A stretch of 64,000 nucleotides of DNA from Vibrio cyclitrophicus (GCF_024347435.1 NZ_AP025480.1:124001-188000); one strand, 5' to 3'. Positions 39,559 to 51,350 are shown, numbered from the stretch's first letter. The notes: a model not told the origin generated them from the letters alone. Made by a program: numbers and translations.

Positions 39559-40520
39559 GAGAACACAGTACTAAGCTTGCCTTATTAAGATGCCTTGCTG
39601 ATGGTGAGTTTCATTCTGGAGAATTCCTTGGTGAAATGATCGGAGTATCACGAGCTGCGATCAGTAAGCATATTAAAGGTATTCAAGAGTGGGGCTTGGA
39701 TATTTATCGAGTGCAAGGGAAAGGTTATAAGCTAGCCAGACGCTTAGAAATGCTTGACCAAGGGCGATTGTCTGCTGTTAGCCGTGATGCTTCCCTTGAA
39801 CTGATTCCAATCATAGGTTCAACAAACCAGCATCTGTTAGAACGCACCAACGACCTCGAATCCGGTTCAGTCTGCATTGCTGAATATCAAGCAGCAGGTC
39901 GAGGACGTCGCGGGCGCGAGTGGGTGTCACCATTTGGCGCTAATCTGTACCTTTCGATGTACTGGCGACTTGATGCGGGTATGGCTGCTGCTATGGGATT
40001 AAGCCTCGTAGTTGGTGTTGCCGTTGTTGAAGCTTTGGAAGAGATGGGAGTCGAAGGCGTTAAGCTTAAATGGCCGAATGACCTTTACCATAATGACAAA
40101 AAGCTAGCAGGAATATTGGTAGAGTTGTCAGGGCAATCTGGTGGTGCTGCTCATATTGTAATTGGTTTGGGCCTTAACTTATCTATGGACCCGACAACAT
40201 CAGGTATTGGCCAGCCATGGACCTCTCTCAAGGAGGTGTGTGATGGACAAGTACCGGATCGTAATCAGCTTGCACAGGCTCTGATTAATGCCTGGGACAA
40301 GTCTCTTGTCGACTATGAACTAACAGGGATGTCGAATTTTGTCGAACGTTGGAATCGCTTAGATAATTTCTTAGGTCGCAATGTCAAATTGATTATTGGA
40401 CCTAGAGAAATTGAAGGTGTCGTTCAGGGGATCGATGAACAAGGTGCCGTGTTACTCAAAACAGAGAACGGCATCGAGAGCTATATTGGTGGAGAGATAT
40501 CGTTAAGAAAAGGAGACTAA
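39555..40520 (+). CDS. birA: Bifunctional biotin-[acetyl-CoA carboxylase] ligase and biotin operon repressor BirA
   Basis: BirA activates biotin to biotinyl-AMP, attaches it to AccB, and represses the bio operon when AccB is saturated. The 321-residue protein has an N-terminal winged helix (LGEMIGVSRAAISKHIKGIQ, about residues 25-44), the biotin-binding loop GRGRRGR at 115-121, KWPND near 183, the KKLAGILVE strand, and a C-terminal SH3-like domain. The ATG overlaps the murB stop (ATGA), so translation is coupled. Confidence 0.95.
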   Translation: MREHSTKLALLRCLADGEFHSGEFLGEMIGVSRAAISKHIKGIQEWGLDIYRVQGKGYKLARRLEMLDQGRLSAVSRDASLELIPIIGSTNQHLLERTNDLESGSVCIAEYQAAGRGRRGREWVSPFGANLYLSMYWRLDAGMAAAMGLSLVVGVAVVEALEEMGVEGVKLKWPNDLYHNDKKLAGILVELSGQSGGAAHIVIGLGLNLSMDPTTSGIGQPWTSLKEVCDGQVPDRNQLAQALINAWDKSLVDYELTGMSNFVERWNRLDNFLGRNVKLIIGPREIEGVVQGIDEQGAVLLKTENGIESYIGGEISLRKGD

Positions 40521-40527
40521 GGCGTTA

Positions 40528-41451
40528 CTATTTTCTAAGCAACACTTCTTCAACCATATGATCTGCGCCTTTACGTAGAATCAGATGTGCCCTTTCTCTT
40601 GTCGGAAGGATATTTTGTTCTAGGTTCAAGCCATTAATTGAGCTCCATATACCTTCCGCTTTATCGAATGCTGCTTGATTCGACAGACGGGTGTAATGAC
40701 TAAAGTACGAACCGGGCTTGGTAAACGCGCCATCACGAAATTTCATGAAACGATTGATATACCACTCTTTGATCTGCTTGCTGTCCGCATCAACATAGAG
40801 TGAAAAATCAAGGAAATCAGATATGAAGACACGATGTGGTTCGTGTGGGTAGTTCATGCCACTTTGCAAAACGTTAAGTCCTTCAATGATAAGAACATCT
40901 GGTAGATCCACACACTTCACATCACCAGTAATATTATAAGTCAGGTGAGAGTAAACTGGCGCAGTGACATTTCTTTTACATGCTTTAACATCTGAAACAA
41001 AGTTGACTAAGCGCTTGATGTCGTAAGACTCAGGAAACCCTTTCTTACTCATCAACCCTTTCTCTTCTAACACCTCATTTGGGTACAAAAAGCCATCTGT
41101 GGTCACGAGTTCTACTTTGGGATGGTTTTCCCAGCGGGATAAGAGAGCTTTAAGCAGGCGTGCGGTTGTACTTTTACCTACAGCAACACTTCCAGCTATG
41201 CCAATAATAAAAGGTGGCGCTTTCTCTTTTTTATCTAGGAATTCATGAAGCACTGAATTTCTGTTTTGTCTTGCGGCAACATAGAGATTCAATAGACGAG
41301 ATAACGGTAGATAAATCTCTACAGCTTCTTCCATTGTGAGTTTTTCATTGATGCCTTGAAGCTCTTTTAAGTCGCTTTCAGAAAGTGTCATCGGAACTAA
41401 ATTCCTTAGCTCAGACCAACGTGCGCGGTCGAATGACATATATGGACTCAT
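40528..41451 (-). CDS. coaA: Pantothenate kinase, type I (CoaA)
   Basis: CoaA phosphorylates pantothenate, the controlled first step of coenzyme A synthesis. From the ATG at 41451 it has 307 residues, which I recall as the usual Vibrio length; a TTG at 41475 would add eight residues that resemble the E. coli N-terminus. The P-loop GSVAVGKST is at 87-95, followed by [24 protein letters not shown] and [16 protein letters not shown], all typical of the type I family. It converges on birA, with the stops 7 bases apart. Confidence 0.95.
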   Translation of the reverse strand: MSPYMSFDRARWSELRNLVPMTLSESDLKELQGINEKLTMEEAVEIYLPLSRLLNLYVAARQNRNSVLHEFLDKKEKAPPFIIGIAGSVAVGKSTTARLLKALLSRWENHPKVELVTTDGFLYPNEVLEEKGLMSKKGFPESYDIKRLVNFVSDVKACKRNVTAPVYSHLTYNITGDVKCVDLPDVLIIEGLNVLQSGMNYPHEPHRVFISDFLDFSLYVDADSKQIKEWYINRFMKFRDGAFTKPGSYFSHYTRLSNQAAFDKAEGIWSSINGLNLEQNILPTRERAHLILRKGADHMVEEVLLRK

Positions 41452-41619
41452 ACTAAACTCTATAGTGGATGACAAAACAAGTGCATGGAAAATACATCAT
41501 GCGCTAGATAAATAAAATATCTTCCTGTACTAGATGCGGGTTAAAGGCAGAAACCTTGAGCTAAATAGCTGTATATAGGAATTTGAGATGAGATTTTTCC
41601 ATTTTTTTTCAATTTACTA

Positions 41620-41648
41620 TTGCAAGGTGGAAAATCATTCAATAAAAT
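41620..41648 (+). promoter_or_regulatory. Promoter of the tRNA-tufB operon
   Basis: TTGCAA (41620-41625), a 17-base spacer and TAAAAT (41643-41648) are followed by GCGCCCC, a GC-rich discriminator of the kind seen at stringently controlled promoters, 13 bases before the first tRNA. Confidence 0.65.
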
Positions 41649-41661
41649 GCGCCCCACTTGT

Positions 41662-41737
<76 letters not shown>

Positions 41738-41780
41738 CTTTCTCCCTTCCTATAAGGCAGCGAGAGAAAGCTCAAAATTT

Positions 41781-41865
<85 letters not shown>

Positions 41866-41904
41866 TATTCTAAAGGTTAAATAGCTCAAGCAGAGTTACG
41901 TGTT

Positions 41905-41979
<75 letters not shown>

Positions 41980-41992
41980 ACTCATTTTGTGT

Positions 41993-42068
41993 GCTGATAT
42001 AGCTCAGTCGGTAGAGCGCACCCTTGGTAAGGGTGAGGTCCCCAGTTCGACTCTGGGTATTAGCACCA
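41993..42068 (+). tRNA. tRNA-Thr (GGT)
   Basis: 76 bases with acceptor GCTGATA/TATTAGC (one G-T pair), anticodon loop CTTGGTA and encoded CCA. It lies 92 bases before the tufB start. Confidence 0.98.
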
Positions 42069-42160
42069 GTCTAAAGCTTCTTCTCCTTTAATAAAAAACC
42101 ATTTTTTTGGTTGCGTGGTCTTATGTTAAGCCACCTAATCCGTACCTAGAGGGACACCCC

Positions 42161-43345
42161 ATGTCTAAAGAAAAATTTGAACGTACGAAACCGCACGTAA
42201 ACGTTGGTACTATCGGCCACGTTGACCACGGTAAAACAACTCTAACTGCTGCTATCTGTACTACTCTTGCAAAAGTGTACGGCGGTGTTGCTAAAGATTT
42301 CGCATCTATCGATAACGCTCCAGAAGAGCGTGAGCGCGGTATCACAATCGCAACTTCTCACGTTGAGTACGACACTCCAGCACGTCACTACGCACACGTA
42401 GACTGTCCAGGACACGCGGATTATGTTAAAAACATGATCACTGGTGCTGCACAAATGGACGGCGGTATCCTAGTTGTTGCTGCGACTGACGGCCCTATGC
42501 CTCAAACTCGTGAGCACATCCTACTTGGTCGTCAAGTTGGTATCCCTTACATCATCGTATTCATGAACAAATGTGACATGGTTGATGACGAAGAGCTACT
42601 TGAGCTAGTTGAGATGGAAGTTCGTGAACTTCTTTCTGAATACGACTTCCCAGGTGATGACCTACCAGTAATCCAAGGTTCAGCACTTGGCGCACTAAAC
42701 GGCGAGAAGCAATGGGAAGACAAGATCGTTGAGCTTGCAGAAGCACTAGATTCTTACATTCCTGAGCCAGAGCGTGCAGTAGACCAACCGTTCCTACTAC
42801 CAATTGAAGATGTATTCTCAATTCAAGGTCGTGGTACTGTTGTAACTGGTCGTATCGAGCGCGGTATCCTACGTGTAGGTGACGAAGTAGAAATCGTTGG
42901 TATCAAAGAGACTACTCTTACTACTTGTACTGGTGTTGAAATGTTCCGTAAACTGCTTGACGAAGGTCGTGCAGGTGAGAACGTTGGTGCACTTCTACGT
43001 GGTACTAAGCGTGATGACGTTGAACGTGGTCAAGTACTTTCTGCGAAAGGTTCTATCAACCCACACACTAAGTTTGAGTCTGAAGTATACGTACTTTCTA
43101 AAGACGAAGGCGGCCGTCACACTCCTTTCTTCAAGGGTTACCGTCCACAGTTCTACTTCCGTACAACTGACGTAACAGGCGACATTACTCTACCTGAAGG
43201 CGTAGAAATGGTAATGCCAGGTGATAACGTTCAAATGACTGTTGAGCTAATCGCTCCAATCGCAATGGACGAAGGTCTACGTTTCGCAATCCGCGAAGGT
43301 GGCCGTACAGTTGGTGCTGGTGTTGTAGCTAAAATCTTTGCATAA
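42161..43345 (+). CDS. tufB: Elongation factor Tu
   Basis: EF-Tu delivers aminoacyl-tRNA to the ribosomal A site as a GTPase. From the ATG at 42161 (AGAGGG 8 bases upstream) it has 394 residues, the family length. The P-loop GHVDHGKT is at 19-26, the effector region has [13 protein letters not shown] is the G3 switch, and NKCD is G4. [13 protein letters not shown] and [19 protein letters not shown] mark domains 2 and 3. The codon choice is strongly biased, as expected for a highly expressed gene. It is the last gene of the four-tRNA operon and has a strong terminator. Confidence 0.98.
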   Translation: MSKEKFERTKPHVNVGTIGHVDHGKTTLTAAICTTLAKVYGGVAKDFASIDNAPEERERGITIATSHVEYDTPARHYAHVDCPGHADYVKNMITGAAQMDGGILVVAATDGPMPQTREHILLGRQVGIPYIIVFMNKCDMVDDEELLELVEMEVRELLSEYDFPGDDLPVIQGSALGALNGEKQWEDKIVELAEALDSYIPEPERAVDQPFLLPIEDVFSIQGRGTVVTGRIERGILRVGDEVEIVGIKETTLTTCTGVEMFRKLLDEGRAGENVGALLRGTKRDDVERGQVLSAKGSINPHTKFESEVYVLSKDEGGRHTPFFKGYRPQFYFRTTDVTGDITLPEGVEMVMPGDNVQMTVELIAPIAMDEGLRFAIREGGRTVGAGVVAKIFA

Positions 43346-43362
43346 GATTTGACGAACCACTA

Positions 43363-43393
43363 GTAAAAAGGGCATCATTTGATGCCCTTTTTC
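43363..43393 (+). terminator. Terminator of tufB
   Basis: An AAAAGGGCATC/GATGCCCTTTT stem with ATTT loop is followed by a T-run. Confidence 0.88.
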
Positions 43394-43568
43394 TGCGCTG
43401 AAAAAAGAGTTGGATGTTTTGACATCGATTTTCGCTATTAGCAAAGAATTAAACGGTCTTTTTGACTAAAATGACTGTTAGATGTGTTGTTTTGCAACGC
43501 AAAGGAATGTGCCCTGCAACAGCGGGGTTATTGTCGTCTATATTTAAGACTTATCACAGGTTGGTTTT

Positions 43569-43946
43569 ATGAAAGCAAACGCTGAAACTCCTGATAGCTC
43601 AGGTGCAGCAGATACAATGAAGTGGATCGTCGCTTTTGTTCTGTTGGCTGCTGCTGTTGTGGGTAATTACCTGTATGGTGAATTGTCTGTTGTAATTCGC
43701 GCTGCAGGTGTAGTTGTGCTGATTGCTGCCGCACTAGGCGTTGCAGCAACAACAACTAAAGGTAAAGCTGCGATCGATTTTGCAAAAGAATCTCGTATGG
43801 AGATTCGTAAAGTTGTTTGGCCTACTCGCCAAGAAACTATGCAAACTACATTGATCGTTTTAGCTGTATGTATTGTTATGTCTCTAGTGCTTTGGGGAAT
43901 TGACGGCATTATGGTCCGTCTAGTTTCTCTAGCAACTGGGGTGTAG
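43569..43946 (+). CDS. secE: Protein translocase subunit SecE
   Basis: SecE is the essential small subunit that clamps SecY in the inner-membrane translocon. The 125 residues match E. coli (127) with three hydrophobic segments. The conserved cytoplasmic amphipathic helix [20 protein letters not shown] precedes the last transmembrane helix. CACAGGTTGG lies before the ATG. It is followed 13 bases later by nusG, the conserved secE-nusG operon. Confidence 0.96.
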   Translation: MKANAETPDSSGAADTMKWIVAFVLLAAAVVGNYLYGELSVVIRAAGVVVLIAAALGVAATTTKGKAAIDFAKESRMEIRKVVWPTRQETMQTTLIVLAVCIVMSLVLWGIDGIMVRLVSLATGV

Positions 43947-43959
43947 AGGGTTCTGATTC

Positions 43960-44508
43960 ATGAGTGAAGCTCCAAAAAAACGTTGGTATGTAGTTCAAGC
44001 CTTTTCTGGCTTTGAAGGTCGTGTTGCACAATCGCTACGCGAGCATATTAAAATGCACAACATGGAAGAACTATTTGGCGATGTGCTAGTACCTACTGAA
44101 GAAGTAGTGGAAATGCGTGCAGGTCAACGCCGTAAAAGTGAACGTAAGTTCTTCCCTGGCTACGTATTAGTTCAAATGATCATGAATGATGAATCATGGC
44201 ACTTAGTACGCAGCATTCCGCGTGTTATGGGCTTCATTGGTGGTACCTCTGATCGTCCTGCACCAATCACTGATAAAGAAGCTGATGCTATCTTGAACCG
44301 TCTAGAGAAAGCGAGCGAGTCTCCACGTCCTAAGACAATGTTCGAAGCGGGTGAAGTGGTTCGTGTGAACGATGGTCCATTTGCTGACTTTAACGGTACT
44401 GTTGAAGAAGTAGATTACGAGAAAAGCCGCATTAAGGTATCTGTATCGATCTTTGGTCGTGCAACACCGGTTGAGCTTGAATTCGGTCAGGTTGAAAAAC
44501 TGGACTAA
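43960..44508 (+). CDS. nusG: Transcription termination/antitermination factor NusG
   Basis: NusG binds the RNA polymerase clamp, suppresses pausing, and links polymerase to Rho or to ribosomal protein S10; it also takes part in rRNA antitermination. The 182 residues match E. coli. The NGN domain begins [21 protein letters not shown] and includes [10 protein letters not shown] and RVMGFIGG. The KOW domain is [27 protein letters not shown]. An intrinsic terminator follows at 44597. Confidence 0.98.
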   Translation: MSEAPKKRWYVVQAFSGFEGRVAQSLREHIKMHNMEELFGDVLVPTEEVVEMRAGQRRKSERKFFPGYVLVQMIMNDESWHLVRSIPRVMGFIGGTSDRPAPITDKEADAILNRLEKASESPRPKTMFEAGEVVRVNDGPFADFNGTVEEVDYEKSRIKVSVSIFGRATPVELEFGQVEKLD

Positions 44509-44596
44509 TACTCGAACCTTTGATCAAGCTGTGGATAAATACTTCATAAGCTGTTCAAAATAAAAGAGTATAAAAAATCACCTTTTTAGGGTTGTT

Positions 44597-44633
44597 AAAG
44601 GCGCGAATTATGATTATAATTTCGCGCCTTTTT
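44597..44633 (+). terminator. Terminator after nusG
   Basis: An AAGGCGCGAA/TTCGCGCCTT stem is followed by TTTTT, separating secE-nusG from the rpl genes. Confidence 0.85.
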
Positions 44634-44667
44634 GCTTCTTCGGAAGTAAAAAAGAGTTAATTTAATT

Positions 44668-44706
44668 TGTGGGGAGCTTGCCTTACGGTTAGCGCACGTA
44701 CCCAAA
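44668..44706 (+). promoter_or_regulatory. Possible L1 target in the rplK leader
   Basis: GTGGGGAGCTTGCC with the following CGCACGTACCC can fold just before rplK, where E. coli has the L1 repressor site for rplKA. The assignment rests mostly on position. Confidence 0.35.
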
Positions 44707-44721
44707 ATATTAGGAAATATC

Positions 44722-45150
44722 ATGGCTAAGAAAGTTGAAGCTTATATCAAACTGCAAGTTGCAGCTGGTATGGCAAACCCAAGTCCACCGGTTGGTCCTG
44801 CTCTAGGTCAACACGGCGTGAACATCATGGAATTCTGTAAAGCGTTCAACGCAAAAACAGAATCTGTTGAGAAAGGTCTACCTACTCCAGTAGTTATTAC
44901 TGTTTACAATGACCGTTCTTTCACGTTCGTAACTAAGACTCCACCTGCTGCTGTTCTTCTTAAGAAAGCTGCTGGCGTTAAGTCTGGTTCAGGTCGTCCA
45001 AACACTGAGAAAGTTGGTACTGTAACTGACGCTCAAGTTCAGGAAATCGCAGAAACTAAAGCTGCTGATATGACTGGCGCTGACATCGAAGCAATGAAGC
45101 GTTCTATTGCTGGTACTGCTCGTTCAATGGGCCTAGTGGTAGAGGGATAA
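44722..45150 (+). CDS. rplK: 50S ribosomal protein L11
   Basis: L11 forms the GTPase-associated centre with 23S helices 43-44 and is needed for RelA activation. The 142 residues match E. coli. The N-terminal [30 protein letters not shown] and the C-terminal rRNA-binding [25 protein letters not shown] and [10 protein letters not shown] are diagnostic. rplA follows 4 bases later, and L1 is expected to repress the pair. Confidence 0.98.
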   Translation: MAKKVEAYIKLQVAAGMANPSPPVGPALGQHGVNIMEFCKAFNAKTESVEKGLPTPVVITVYNDRSFTFVTKTPPAAVLLKKAAGVKSGSGRPNTEKVGTVTDAQVQEIAETKAADMTGADIEAMKRSIAGTARSMGLVVEG

Positions 45151-45154
45151 GATC

Positions 45155-45859
45155 ATGGCAAAACTTACTAAGCGTATGCGCGTAATCCGCGACAAAGTTG
45201 ACTCAACTAAAGAATACGAAATCAACGAAGCTGTTGCTCTTCTTAAAGAACTAGCTACTGCTAAATTCGTTGAGTCTGTAGATGTTGCTGTTAATCTAGG
45301 CATCGATGCTCGTAAATCTGACCAAAACGTACGTGGCGCAACTGTGCTACCTCACGGTACTGGCCGTGAAATCCGCGTTGCTGTGTTCACTCAAGGTGCA
45401 AACGCAGAAGCAGCTAAAGAAGCTGGCGCAGATATCGTTGGTATGGAAGATCTTGCTGAGCAAGTGAAAAAAGGCGTAATGGACTTTGACGTTGTTGTTG
45501 CTTCTCCTGATGCAATGCGCGTTGTTGGTCAACTAGGTACAATCCTAGGTCCACGCGGTCTAATGCCAAACCCTAAAGTTGGTACTGTAACTCCTAACGT
45601 TGCTGAAGCGGTTAAAAACGCTAAAGCTGGTCAGGTTCGTTACCGTAACGACAAGAACGGCATCATCCACACTACTATCGGTAAAGCATCTTTCGAAGCT
45701 AACCAGCTTCAAGAGAACCTAGAAGCTCTTCTAGTTGCTCTTAAGAAAGCTAAACCTTCTTCAGCGAAAGGTACTTTCCTGAAGAAAGTAAGCATCTCTA
45801 CTACGATGGGTGCTGGTGTTGCTGTTGATCAAGCTAGCCTTGATACTCAAGCAAACTAA
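45155..45859 (+). CDS. rplA: 50S ribosomal protein L1
   Basis: L1 forms the stalk that helps release deacylated tRNA from the E site, and it represses rplKA translation. The 234 residues match E. coli. [14 protein letters not shown], the domain [22 protein letters not shown] region, and the C-terminal [18 protein letters not shown] are typical. The gene is spaced 4 bases after rplK and ends before a hairpin (45866-45905). Confidence 0.98.
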   Translation: MAKLTKRMRVIRDKVDSTKEYEINEAVALLKELATAKFVESVDVAVNLGIDARKSDQNVRGATVLPHGTGREIRVAVFTQGANAEAAKEAGADIVGMEDLAEQVKKGVMDFDVVVASPDAMRVVGQLGTILGPRGLMPNPKVGTVTPNVAEAVKNAKAGQVRYRNDKNGIIHTTIGKASFEANQLQENLEALLVALKKAKPSSAKGTFLKKVSISTTMGAGVAVDQASLDTQAN

Positions 45860-45865
45860 TTTGCT

Positions 45866-45905
45866 TAGGCGCAGATTTAGTGTATACTTCTGCGCCTAAT
45901 ATTTG
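45866..45905 (+). terminator. Hairpin after rplA, probable weak terminator
   Basis: An AGGCGCAG/CTGCGCCT stem with a 15-base loop is followed by AATATTTGT rather than a clean T-run. It probably attenuates rather than fully stops transcription into rplJL-rpoBC. Confidence 0.55.
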
Positions 45906-45924
45906 TGGTTGGGTGGTTTTTGAA

Positions 45925-46103
45925 GCAATTCAAAATCATCTATCCCAAGACCGTAGGCGCTAAATCTTTTTAAGATGAAGCTTAATAAAACCTACGTAGG
46001 CGATGTTGTTGTTTGAAGTGAATTTATTTGCTTTTAAATAACATCGTAAACGCTCAATACATTTTGTACTGAGTGCTGTAATCACAACCAGAGGTTAATC
46101 CAA
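45925..46103 (+). promoter_or_regulatory. rplJ leader, probable L10 autoregulatory element
   Basis: The 180-base leader of rplJ contains several pairing blocks, such as CGTAGGCGC / CCTACGTAGGCG and ATTTATTTGC / AAATAACATCG segments. It is positioned like the L10(L12)4 binding leader of other gammaproteobacteria. I cannot confirm the kink-turn by eye; edges are approximate. Confidence 0.45.
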
Positions 46104-46598
46104 ATGGCTTTAAATCTTCAAGACAAAAAAGCAATTGTTGCTGAAGTCAACGAAGCTGCCAGTGGTGCACTTTCTGCAGTTGTAGCTGATTCTCGTGGCG
46201 TTGAAGTTGGCGCAATGACTTCTCTACGTAAACAAGCTCGCGAAGCGGGTGTTTACATGAAAGTTGTTCGTAACACACTAGCACGCCGTGCGGTTCAGGG
46301 TACAGACTACGAGTGTCTAGTAGACACTTTCACTGGTCCAACTCTGATCGCATTCTCTAATGAGCACCCAGGTGCTGCAGCGCGTCTTTTCAAAGACTTC
46401 GCTAAAGAGAATAAAGATTTCGAGATCAAAGCTGCTGCATTTGAAGGCGCAGTTACTGATGCTGAAGTACTAGCGACACTACCAACTTACGACGAAGCTA
46501 TCGCACGCCTAATGATGTGCATGAAAGAAGCTTCTGCTGGCAAGCTGGTTCGTACTATCGCTGCTGTTCGCGACCAAAAAGAAGAAGCTGCGGCATAA
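46104..46598 (+). CDS. rplJ: 50S ribosomal protein L10
   Basis: L10 anchors the L7/L12 dimers at the ribosomal stalk. The 164 residues match E. coli (165). [19 protein letters not shown], the [33 protein letters not shown] block, GPTLIAFS, and a C-terminal helix that binds L12 are visible. The unlinked leader suggests translational autoregulation. rplL follows 57 bases downstream. Confidence 0.98.
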   Translation: MALNLQDKKAIVAEVNEAASGALSAVVADSRGVEVGAMTSLRKQAREAGVYMKVVRNTLARRAVQGTDYECLVDTFTGPTLIAFSNEHPGAAARLFKDFAKENKDFEIKAAAFEGAVTDAEVLATLPTYDEAIARLMMCMKEASAGKLVRTIAAVRDQKEEAAA

Positions 46599-46655
46599 GC
46601 CTTGCTTTTCACTGGTTGCTATTTAAACTTATTGTTGACTTAAAAGAGAATTGTT

Positions 46656-47021
46656 ATGTCTATTACTAACGAGCAAATCCTAGACGCAGTTGCAGAAATG
46701 TCTGTAATGCAAGTTGTTGAGCTTATCGAAGCTATGGAAGAGAAATTCGGTGTTACTGCTGCTGCTGCAGTTGTAGCTGGTGGTGCTTCTGCTGAAGCTG
46801 CTGCTGAGCAAACTGAATTCGACGTTATCCTTACTGCTGCTGGCGCTAACAAAGTACAAGTTATCAAAGCTGTACGTGGCGCAACTGGCCTAGGTCTTAA
46901 AGAAGCTAAAGGTCTTGTAGACTCAGCTCCTGCAGCGCTTAAAGAAGGCGTTGACAAAGCTGAAGCTGAAGCTCTTAAAGCACAGCTAGAAGAAGCTGGC
47001 GCTTCTGTTGAAATCAAGTAA
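46656..47021 (+). CDS. rplL: 50S ribosomal protein L7/L12
   Basis: L7/L12 is the multicopy stalk protein that recruits translational GTPases. The 121 residues contain the dimerising N-terminus ([29 protein letters not shown]), an Ala/Gly/Val-rich hinge around residues 32-50, and the globular domain with [21 protein letters not shown] and [12 protein letters not shown]. Codon bias is extreme. It is followed by an attenuator hairpin before rpoB. Confidence 0.98.
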   Translation: MSITNEQILDAVAEMSVMQVVELIEAMEEKFGVTAAAAVVAGGASAEAAAEQTEFDVILTAAGANKVQVIKAVRGATGLGLKEAKGLVDSAPAALKEGVDKAEAEALKAQLEEAGASVEIK

Positions 47022-47051
47022 TTATTACTTAATTTCTTAGCCGCAAGGCTA

Positions 47052-47087
47052 ATGGCTGGTGGTTAATTAACCACCGGCCTTTTTGCG
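47052..47087 (+). terminator. Attenuator between rplL and rpoB
   Basis: A GGCTGGTGGTT/AACCACCGGCC stem is followed by TTTTTGCG. E. coli has a partial terminator at this spot that lowers rpoBC relative to rplJL, so partial read-through is likely here too. Confidence 0.8.
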
Positions 47088-47255
47088 CTGTAGGGCTATG
47101 ACGAATTTTCCGCTGTTTAACCGTCATAATCCGAGCAAAAAAACAGTCATTTTTTCGAAATGATTGTTCACTACAGTAAACAGCTGTTTGTCACCGCCCC
47201 CTCTGAAGAGTGTTTTGGGTGGTTTGGGTCACTTATCAGCGAGCTGAGGAACCCC

Positions 47256-50200
47256 ATGGTTTACTCTTATACCGAGAAAAAGCGCATCCGTAAGGATTTT
47301 GGTACTCGTCCACAAGTTTTGGACATTCCATACCTGTTATCGATCCAGCTTGATTCTTTCGATAAATTCATCGAACAGGATCCAGAAGGTCAATACGGTC
47401 TTGAAGCTGCTTTCCGTTCTGTATTTCCAATTCAGAGCTACAACGGCAATTCTGAGCTGCAATACGTTAGCTACCGTCTTGGTGAGCCAGTTTTTGACGT
47501 TAAAGAATGTCAAATCCGCGGTGTTACTTACTCAAAGCCACTACGCGTAAAACTACGTTTAGTTATCTTTGATCGAGATGCACCAGCAGGTACTGTAAAA
47601 GACATTAAAGAACAAGAAGTCTACATGGGCGAAATTCCGCTTATGACAGACAATGGTACTTTCGTAATTAATGGTACCGAGAGGGTTATCGTATCCCAGC
47701 TGCACCGAAGCCCAGGCGTGTTCTTCGACAGTGATAAGGGTAAGACCCACTCATCAGGTAAAGTTCTTTATAACGCACGTGTAATTCCTTACCGTGGCTC
47801 ATGGTTAGACTTTGAGTTCGATCCTAAGGATAACTTATTCGTACGTATCGACCGTCGTCGTAAACTACCTGCATCGATTATTCTTCGTGCACTTGGTAAA
47901 TCGACAGAAGAGATCTTAGATCTGTTCTTCGACAAGGTGAACTTCGAAGTGAAAGACCAAACTCTACTTATGGAGTTGGTCCCTGATCGTCTACGTGGTG
48001 AAACTGCGTCATTCGACATCGAAGCAAATGGTAAAACTTACGTTGAGACTGGTCGTCGTGTTACTGCTCGCCACATCCGTCAACTTGAAAAAGATGGCGT
48101 TGAGCACATCGAAGTACCAGTAGAGTACATCGTTGAAAAGATTGCTGCGAAAGATTACATCAACGAAGCAACTGGCGAGATAATTGTTGGTGCAAACCAA
48201 GAGATCAGCCTAGAGGCTCTTGCTAACTTATCTCAAGCAGGTCACAAGACTCTAGAAGTTCTGTTCACGAATGACCTAGACCATGGTCCATTCATGTCAG
48301 ACACTCTACGTGCAGATAGCACAGTAGATCGCATTTCTGCATTGGTAGAAATCTACCGCATGATGCGTCCTGGCGAGCCACCAACGAAAGAAGCTGCAGA
48401 ATCATTGTTCGAAAGCCTATTCTTCTCTGAAGATCGTTACGACCTATCAACTGTAGGCCGTATGAAATTCAACAGCTCTATCGAGCGTGAAGAAGAAGAA
48501 GAGCGCGGTACTCTGGATGAATCAGACATCATTGAAGTGATGAAAAAACTGATCGGCATCCGTAACGGTAAAGGCGAAGTGGACGATATCGACCACCTTG
48601 GTAACCGTCGTATCCGTTCTGTAGGTGAAATGGCAGAAAACCAATTCCGTGTTGGTTTAGTTCGTGTAGAACGTGCCGTTAAAGAACGTCTAAGTCTTGG
48701 TGATCTTGACGCAATTATGCCTCAAGACCTTATCAACGCTAAGCCGATCTCTGCTGCAGTTAAAGAATTCTTTGGCTCTTCACAGCTTTCACAGTTTATG
48801 GACCAAAACAACCCATTGTCAGAAGTTACGCACAAACGTCGTATCTCTGCTTTAGGTCCTGGTGGTCTTACTCGTGAGCGCGCAGGCTTCGAAGTACGTG
48901 ACGTTCACGTAACTCACTACGGTCGTCTATGTCCGATCGAAACGCCTGAAGGTCCAAACATCGGTCTGATTAACTCGCTATCTGCGTTTGCACGTTGTAA
49001 CGATTACGGTTTCCTAGAAACTCCGTACCGTCGTGTAGTAGATGGTGTTGTAACAGAAGAAGTTGATTACCTGTCTGCAATCCAGGAAGGTCAATTCGTT
49101 ATCGCACAGGCGAACACGGTTCTTACTGAAGAATCTACGTTTGCAGATGAGCTAATCACTGCTCGTCAAAAAGGTGAATCTGGTCTTCACCCACGCGATC
49201 ACGTTGACTACATGGACGTTGCGACAAACCAAGTAGTATCTATCGCTGCTTCGCTTATCCCGTTCCTAGAACACGATGATGCGAACCGTGCATTGATGGG
49301 TGCCAACATGCAACGCCAAGCGGTACCAACACTTAAGGCTGATAAGCCTCTAGTAGGTACTGGTATCGAACGTAACATCGCAGTTGACTCTGGTGTTACA
49401 GCGGTTGCTAAACGTGGTGGTCAAGTTCAGTCTGTTGACGCTTCTCGTATCGTAGTTAAAGTTAACGAAGATGAATTGGTACCTGGCGAAGCTGGTATCG
49501 ATATCTACAACCTAACTAAGTACACGCGTTCGAACCAAAACACATGTATTAACCAACGTCCAACTGTACTTCCTGGTGAACCAGTTGCACGCGGCGATGT
49601 TCTTGCTGATGGTCCTTCAACTGACCTTGGTGAACTTGCTCTTGGCCAAAACATGCGTATCGCATTTATGCCTTGGAACGGTTACAACTTCGAAGACTCG
49701 ATCTTAGTATCTGAGCGCGTAGTTCAAGAAGACCGTTTCACGACAATCCACATTCAAGAACTATCTTGTGTGGCTCGTGATACTAAGCTGGGTTCTGAAG
49801 AGATCACAGCTGATATTCCAAACGTAGGTGAGTCTGCTCTGTCTAAACTAGACGAGTCAGGTATCGTTTACATTGGTGCTGAAGTTAAGGGTGGCGACAT
49901 CCTAGTTGGTAAAGTAACCCCTAAAGGTGAAACTCAACTGACTCCTGAAGAGAAGCTACTACGTGCTATCTTCGGTGAGAAAGCATCTGATGTTAAAGAT
50001 ACTTCTCTACGTGTACCAAACTCTGTTTCAGGTACTATCATCGATGTACAAGTCTTCACTCGCGATGGCGTAGAGAAAGACAAACGTGCACTTGAAATCG
50101 AACAGATGCAGCTTAAAGAAGCTAAGAAAGACCTAACTGAAGAGTTCCAAATTCTCGAGGGCGGCCTTCTTAACCGTGTTAAAGCTGTACTTCTGTCTGG

Positions 50201-51284
50201 TGGTTACTCTGAAGCTAAGCTTGATACTATCGGTCGTAAGCAATGGCTAGAGCAAGTTCTAGAAGACGATGCGCTACAAACACAGCTTGAGCAACTTGCT
50301 GAGCAGTGGGATGAGCTAAAAGCTGACTTCGATAAGAAGTTTGAAACTAAGCGTCGTAAAATCACTCAAGGTGATGATCTAGCGCCTGGCGTTCTTAAGA
50401 TTGTGAAAGTTTACCTAGCGGTTAAACGTCGTATCCAGCCTGGTGATAAGATGGCCGGTCGTCACGGTAACAAAGGTGTAATCTCTAAGATTAACCCTGT
50501 TGAAGACATGCCATACGATGAGAAAGGTCAGCCTGTAGACATCGTACTTAACCCACTGGGTGTACCATCGCGTATGAGCATCGGTCAGATCCTAGAAGTA
50601 CACTTAGGTTTGGCTGCGAAAGGTATCGGTGACAAGATCAACCAAATGGTTAAGGAACAACAAGAGCTGCATAAGTTCCGTGAGTTCCTACAGAAGGTTT
50701 ATGATCTTGGTGATACTCGTCAGAAAGTTGATATTGCTGAACTGTCTGATGATCAAGTTCGTACACTGATTAAGAACTTACGTGGCGGTCTACCGATTGC
50801 TACCCCTGTGTTCGACGGTGCTTCTGAGTCTCTAATCAAAGAGCTATTAAAACTGGGTGATCTGCCAGAATCTGGTCAGCTTAAACTGTTTGATGGTCGT
50901 ACTGGTGATTCGTTTGAGCGTCCTGTAACTGTTGGTTACATGTACATGCTGAAACTGAACCACTTGGTTGATGACAAGATGCATGCTCGTTCAACTGGTT
51001 CTTACAGCCTAGTAACTCAGCAACCACTTGGTGGTAAAGCTCAGTTCGGTGGTCAGCGTTTCGGTGAGATGGAAGTATGGGCACTAGAAGCATACGGTGC
51101 TGCATATACTCTACAAGAAATGCTAACAGTTAAGTCGGATGACGTTAACGGCCGTACTAAGATGTATAAGAACATCGTAGACGGTAACCATAGCATGGAA
51201 CCTGGTATGCCAGAGTCGTTCAACGTACTGTTGAAAGAGATTCGCTCGCTAGGTATCAACATCGAGCTAGAAGACGAAGAGTAA
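47256..51284 (+). CDS. rpoB: DNA-directed RNA polymerase subunit beta
   Basis: The beta subunit forms one pincer of RNA polymerase and half of the active site. From the ATG at 47256 (GAGGA five bases upstream) it has 1342 residues, as in E. coli. The frame is open for 32 codons further upstream, but [16 protein letters not shown] is the family start. The rifampicin pocket [20 protein letters not shown]... near residues 508-532 is wild type. [15 protein letters not shown], the [19 protein letters not shown] block and the C-terminal [20 protein letters not shown] clamp are intact. Confidence 0.99.
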   Translation: MVYSYTEKKRIRKDFGTRPQVLDIPYLLSIQLDSFDKFIEQDPEGQYGLEAAFRSVFPIQSYNGNSELQYVSYRLGEPVFDVKECQIRGVTYSKPLRVKLRLVIFDRDAPAGTVKDIKEQEVYMGEIPLMTDNGTFVINGTERVIVSQLHRSPGVFFDSDKGKTHSSGKVLYNARVIPYRGSWLDFEFDPKDNLFVRIDRRRKLPASIILRALGKSTEEILDLFFDKVNFEVKDQTLLMELVPDRLRGETASFDIEANGKTYVETGRRVTARHIRQLEKDGVEHIEVPVEYIVEKIAAKDYINEATGEIIVGANQEISLEALANLSQAGHKTLEVLFTNDLDHGPFMSDTLRADSTVDRISALVEIYRMMRPGEPPTKEAAESLFESLFFSEDRYDLSTVGRMKFNSSIEREEEEERGTLDESDIIEVMKKLIGIRNGKGEVDDIDHLGNRRIRSVGEMAENQFRVGLVRVERAVKERLSLGDLDAIMPQDLINAKPISAAVKEFFGSSQLSQFMDQNNPLSEVTHKRRISALGPGGLTRERAGFEVRDVHVTHYGRLCPIETPEGPNIGLINSLSAFARCNDYGFLETPYRRVVDGVVTEEVDYLSAIQEGQFVIAQANTVLTEESTFADELITARQKGESGLHPRDHVDYMDVATNQVVSIAASLIPFLEHDDANRALMGANMQRQAVPTLKADKPLVGTGIERNIAVDSGVTAVAKRGGQVQSVDASRIVVKVNEDELVPGEAGIDIYNLTKYTRSNQNTCINQRPTVLPGEPVARGDVLADGPSTDLGELALGQNMRIAFMPWNGYNFEDSILVSERVVQEDRFTTIHIQELSCVARDTKLGSEEITADIPNVGESALSKLDESGIVYIGAEVKGGDILVGKVTPKGETQLTPEEKLLRAIFGEKASDVKDTSLRVPNSVSGTIIDVQVFTRDGVEKDKRALEIEQMQLKEAKKDLTEEFQILEGGLLNRVKAVLLSGGYSEAKLDTIGRKQWLEQVLEDDALQTQLEQLAEQWDELKADFDKKFETKRRKITQGDDLAPGVLKIVKVYLAVKRRIQPGDKMAGRHGNKGVISKINPVEDMPYDEKGQPVDIVLNPLGVPSRMSIGQILEVHLGLAAKGIGDKINQMVKEQQELHKFREFLQKVYDLGDTRQKVDIAELSDDQVRTLIKNLRGGLPIATPVFDGASESLIKELLKLGDLPESGQLKLFDGRTGDSFERPVTVGYMYMLKLNHLVDDKMHARSTGSYSLVTQQPLGGKAQFGGQRFGEMEVWALEAYGAAYTLQEMLTVKSDDVNGRTKMYKNIVDGNHSMEPGMPESFNVLLKEIRSLGINIELEDEE

Positions 51285-51316
51285 TCCCTCTTTTTAAAAA
51301 GATTGGATTACTTGGT

Positions 51317-51350
51317 AAAGGGGGCTCACTTTAGTCGGTGAGCTCCTTTA
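51317..51350 (+). other. Hairpin in the rpoB-rpoC gap
   Basis: A stem of AAAGGGGGCTCAC with GTGAGCTCCTTT (one mismatch) lies in the 86-base gap, and its 3' side ends 21 bases before the rpoC start. It lacks a T-run, so it is more likely an RNA-processing or translation-control structure than a terminator. Confidence 0.55.

Noticed and set aside
43393..43568. Extra tRNA between tufB and secE
   Set aside because: I searched the gap for a cloverleaf and CCA end and found none; it holds only the tufB terminator and the secE leader.
47160..47255. In-frame upstream extension of rpoB
   Set aside because: The 32 extra codons do not resemble any beta subunit; GAGGA is correctly spaced before the ATG at 47256.
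48775..48870. Rifampicin-resistance change in RpoB
   Set aside because: The pocket residues read as wild type in translation ([19 protein letters not shown]).
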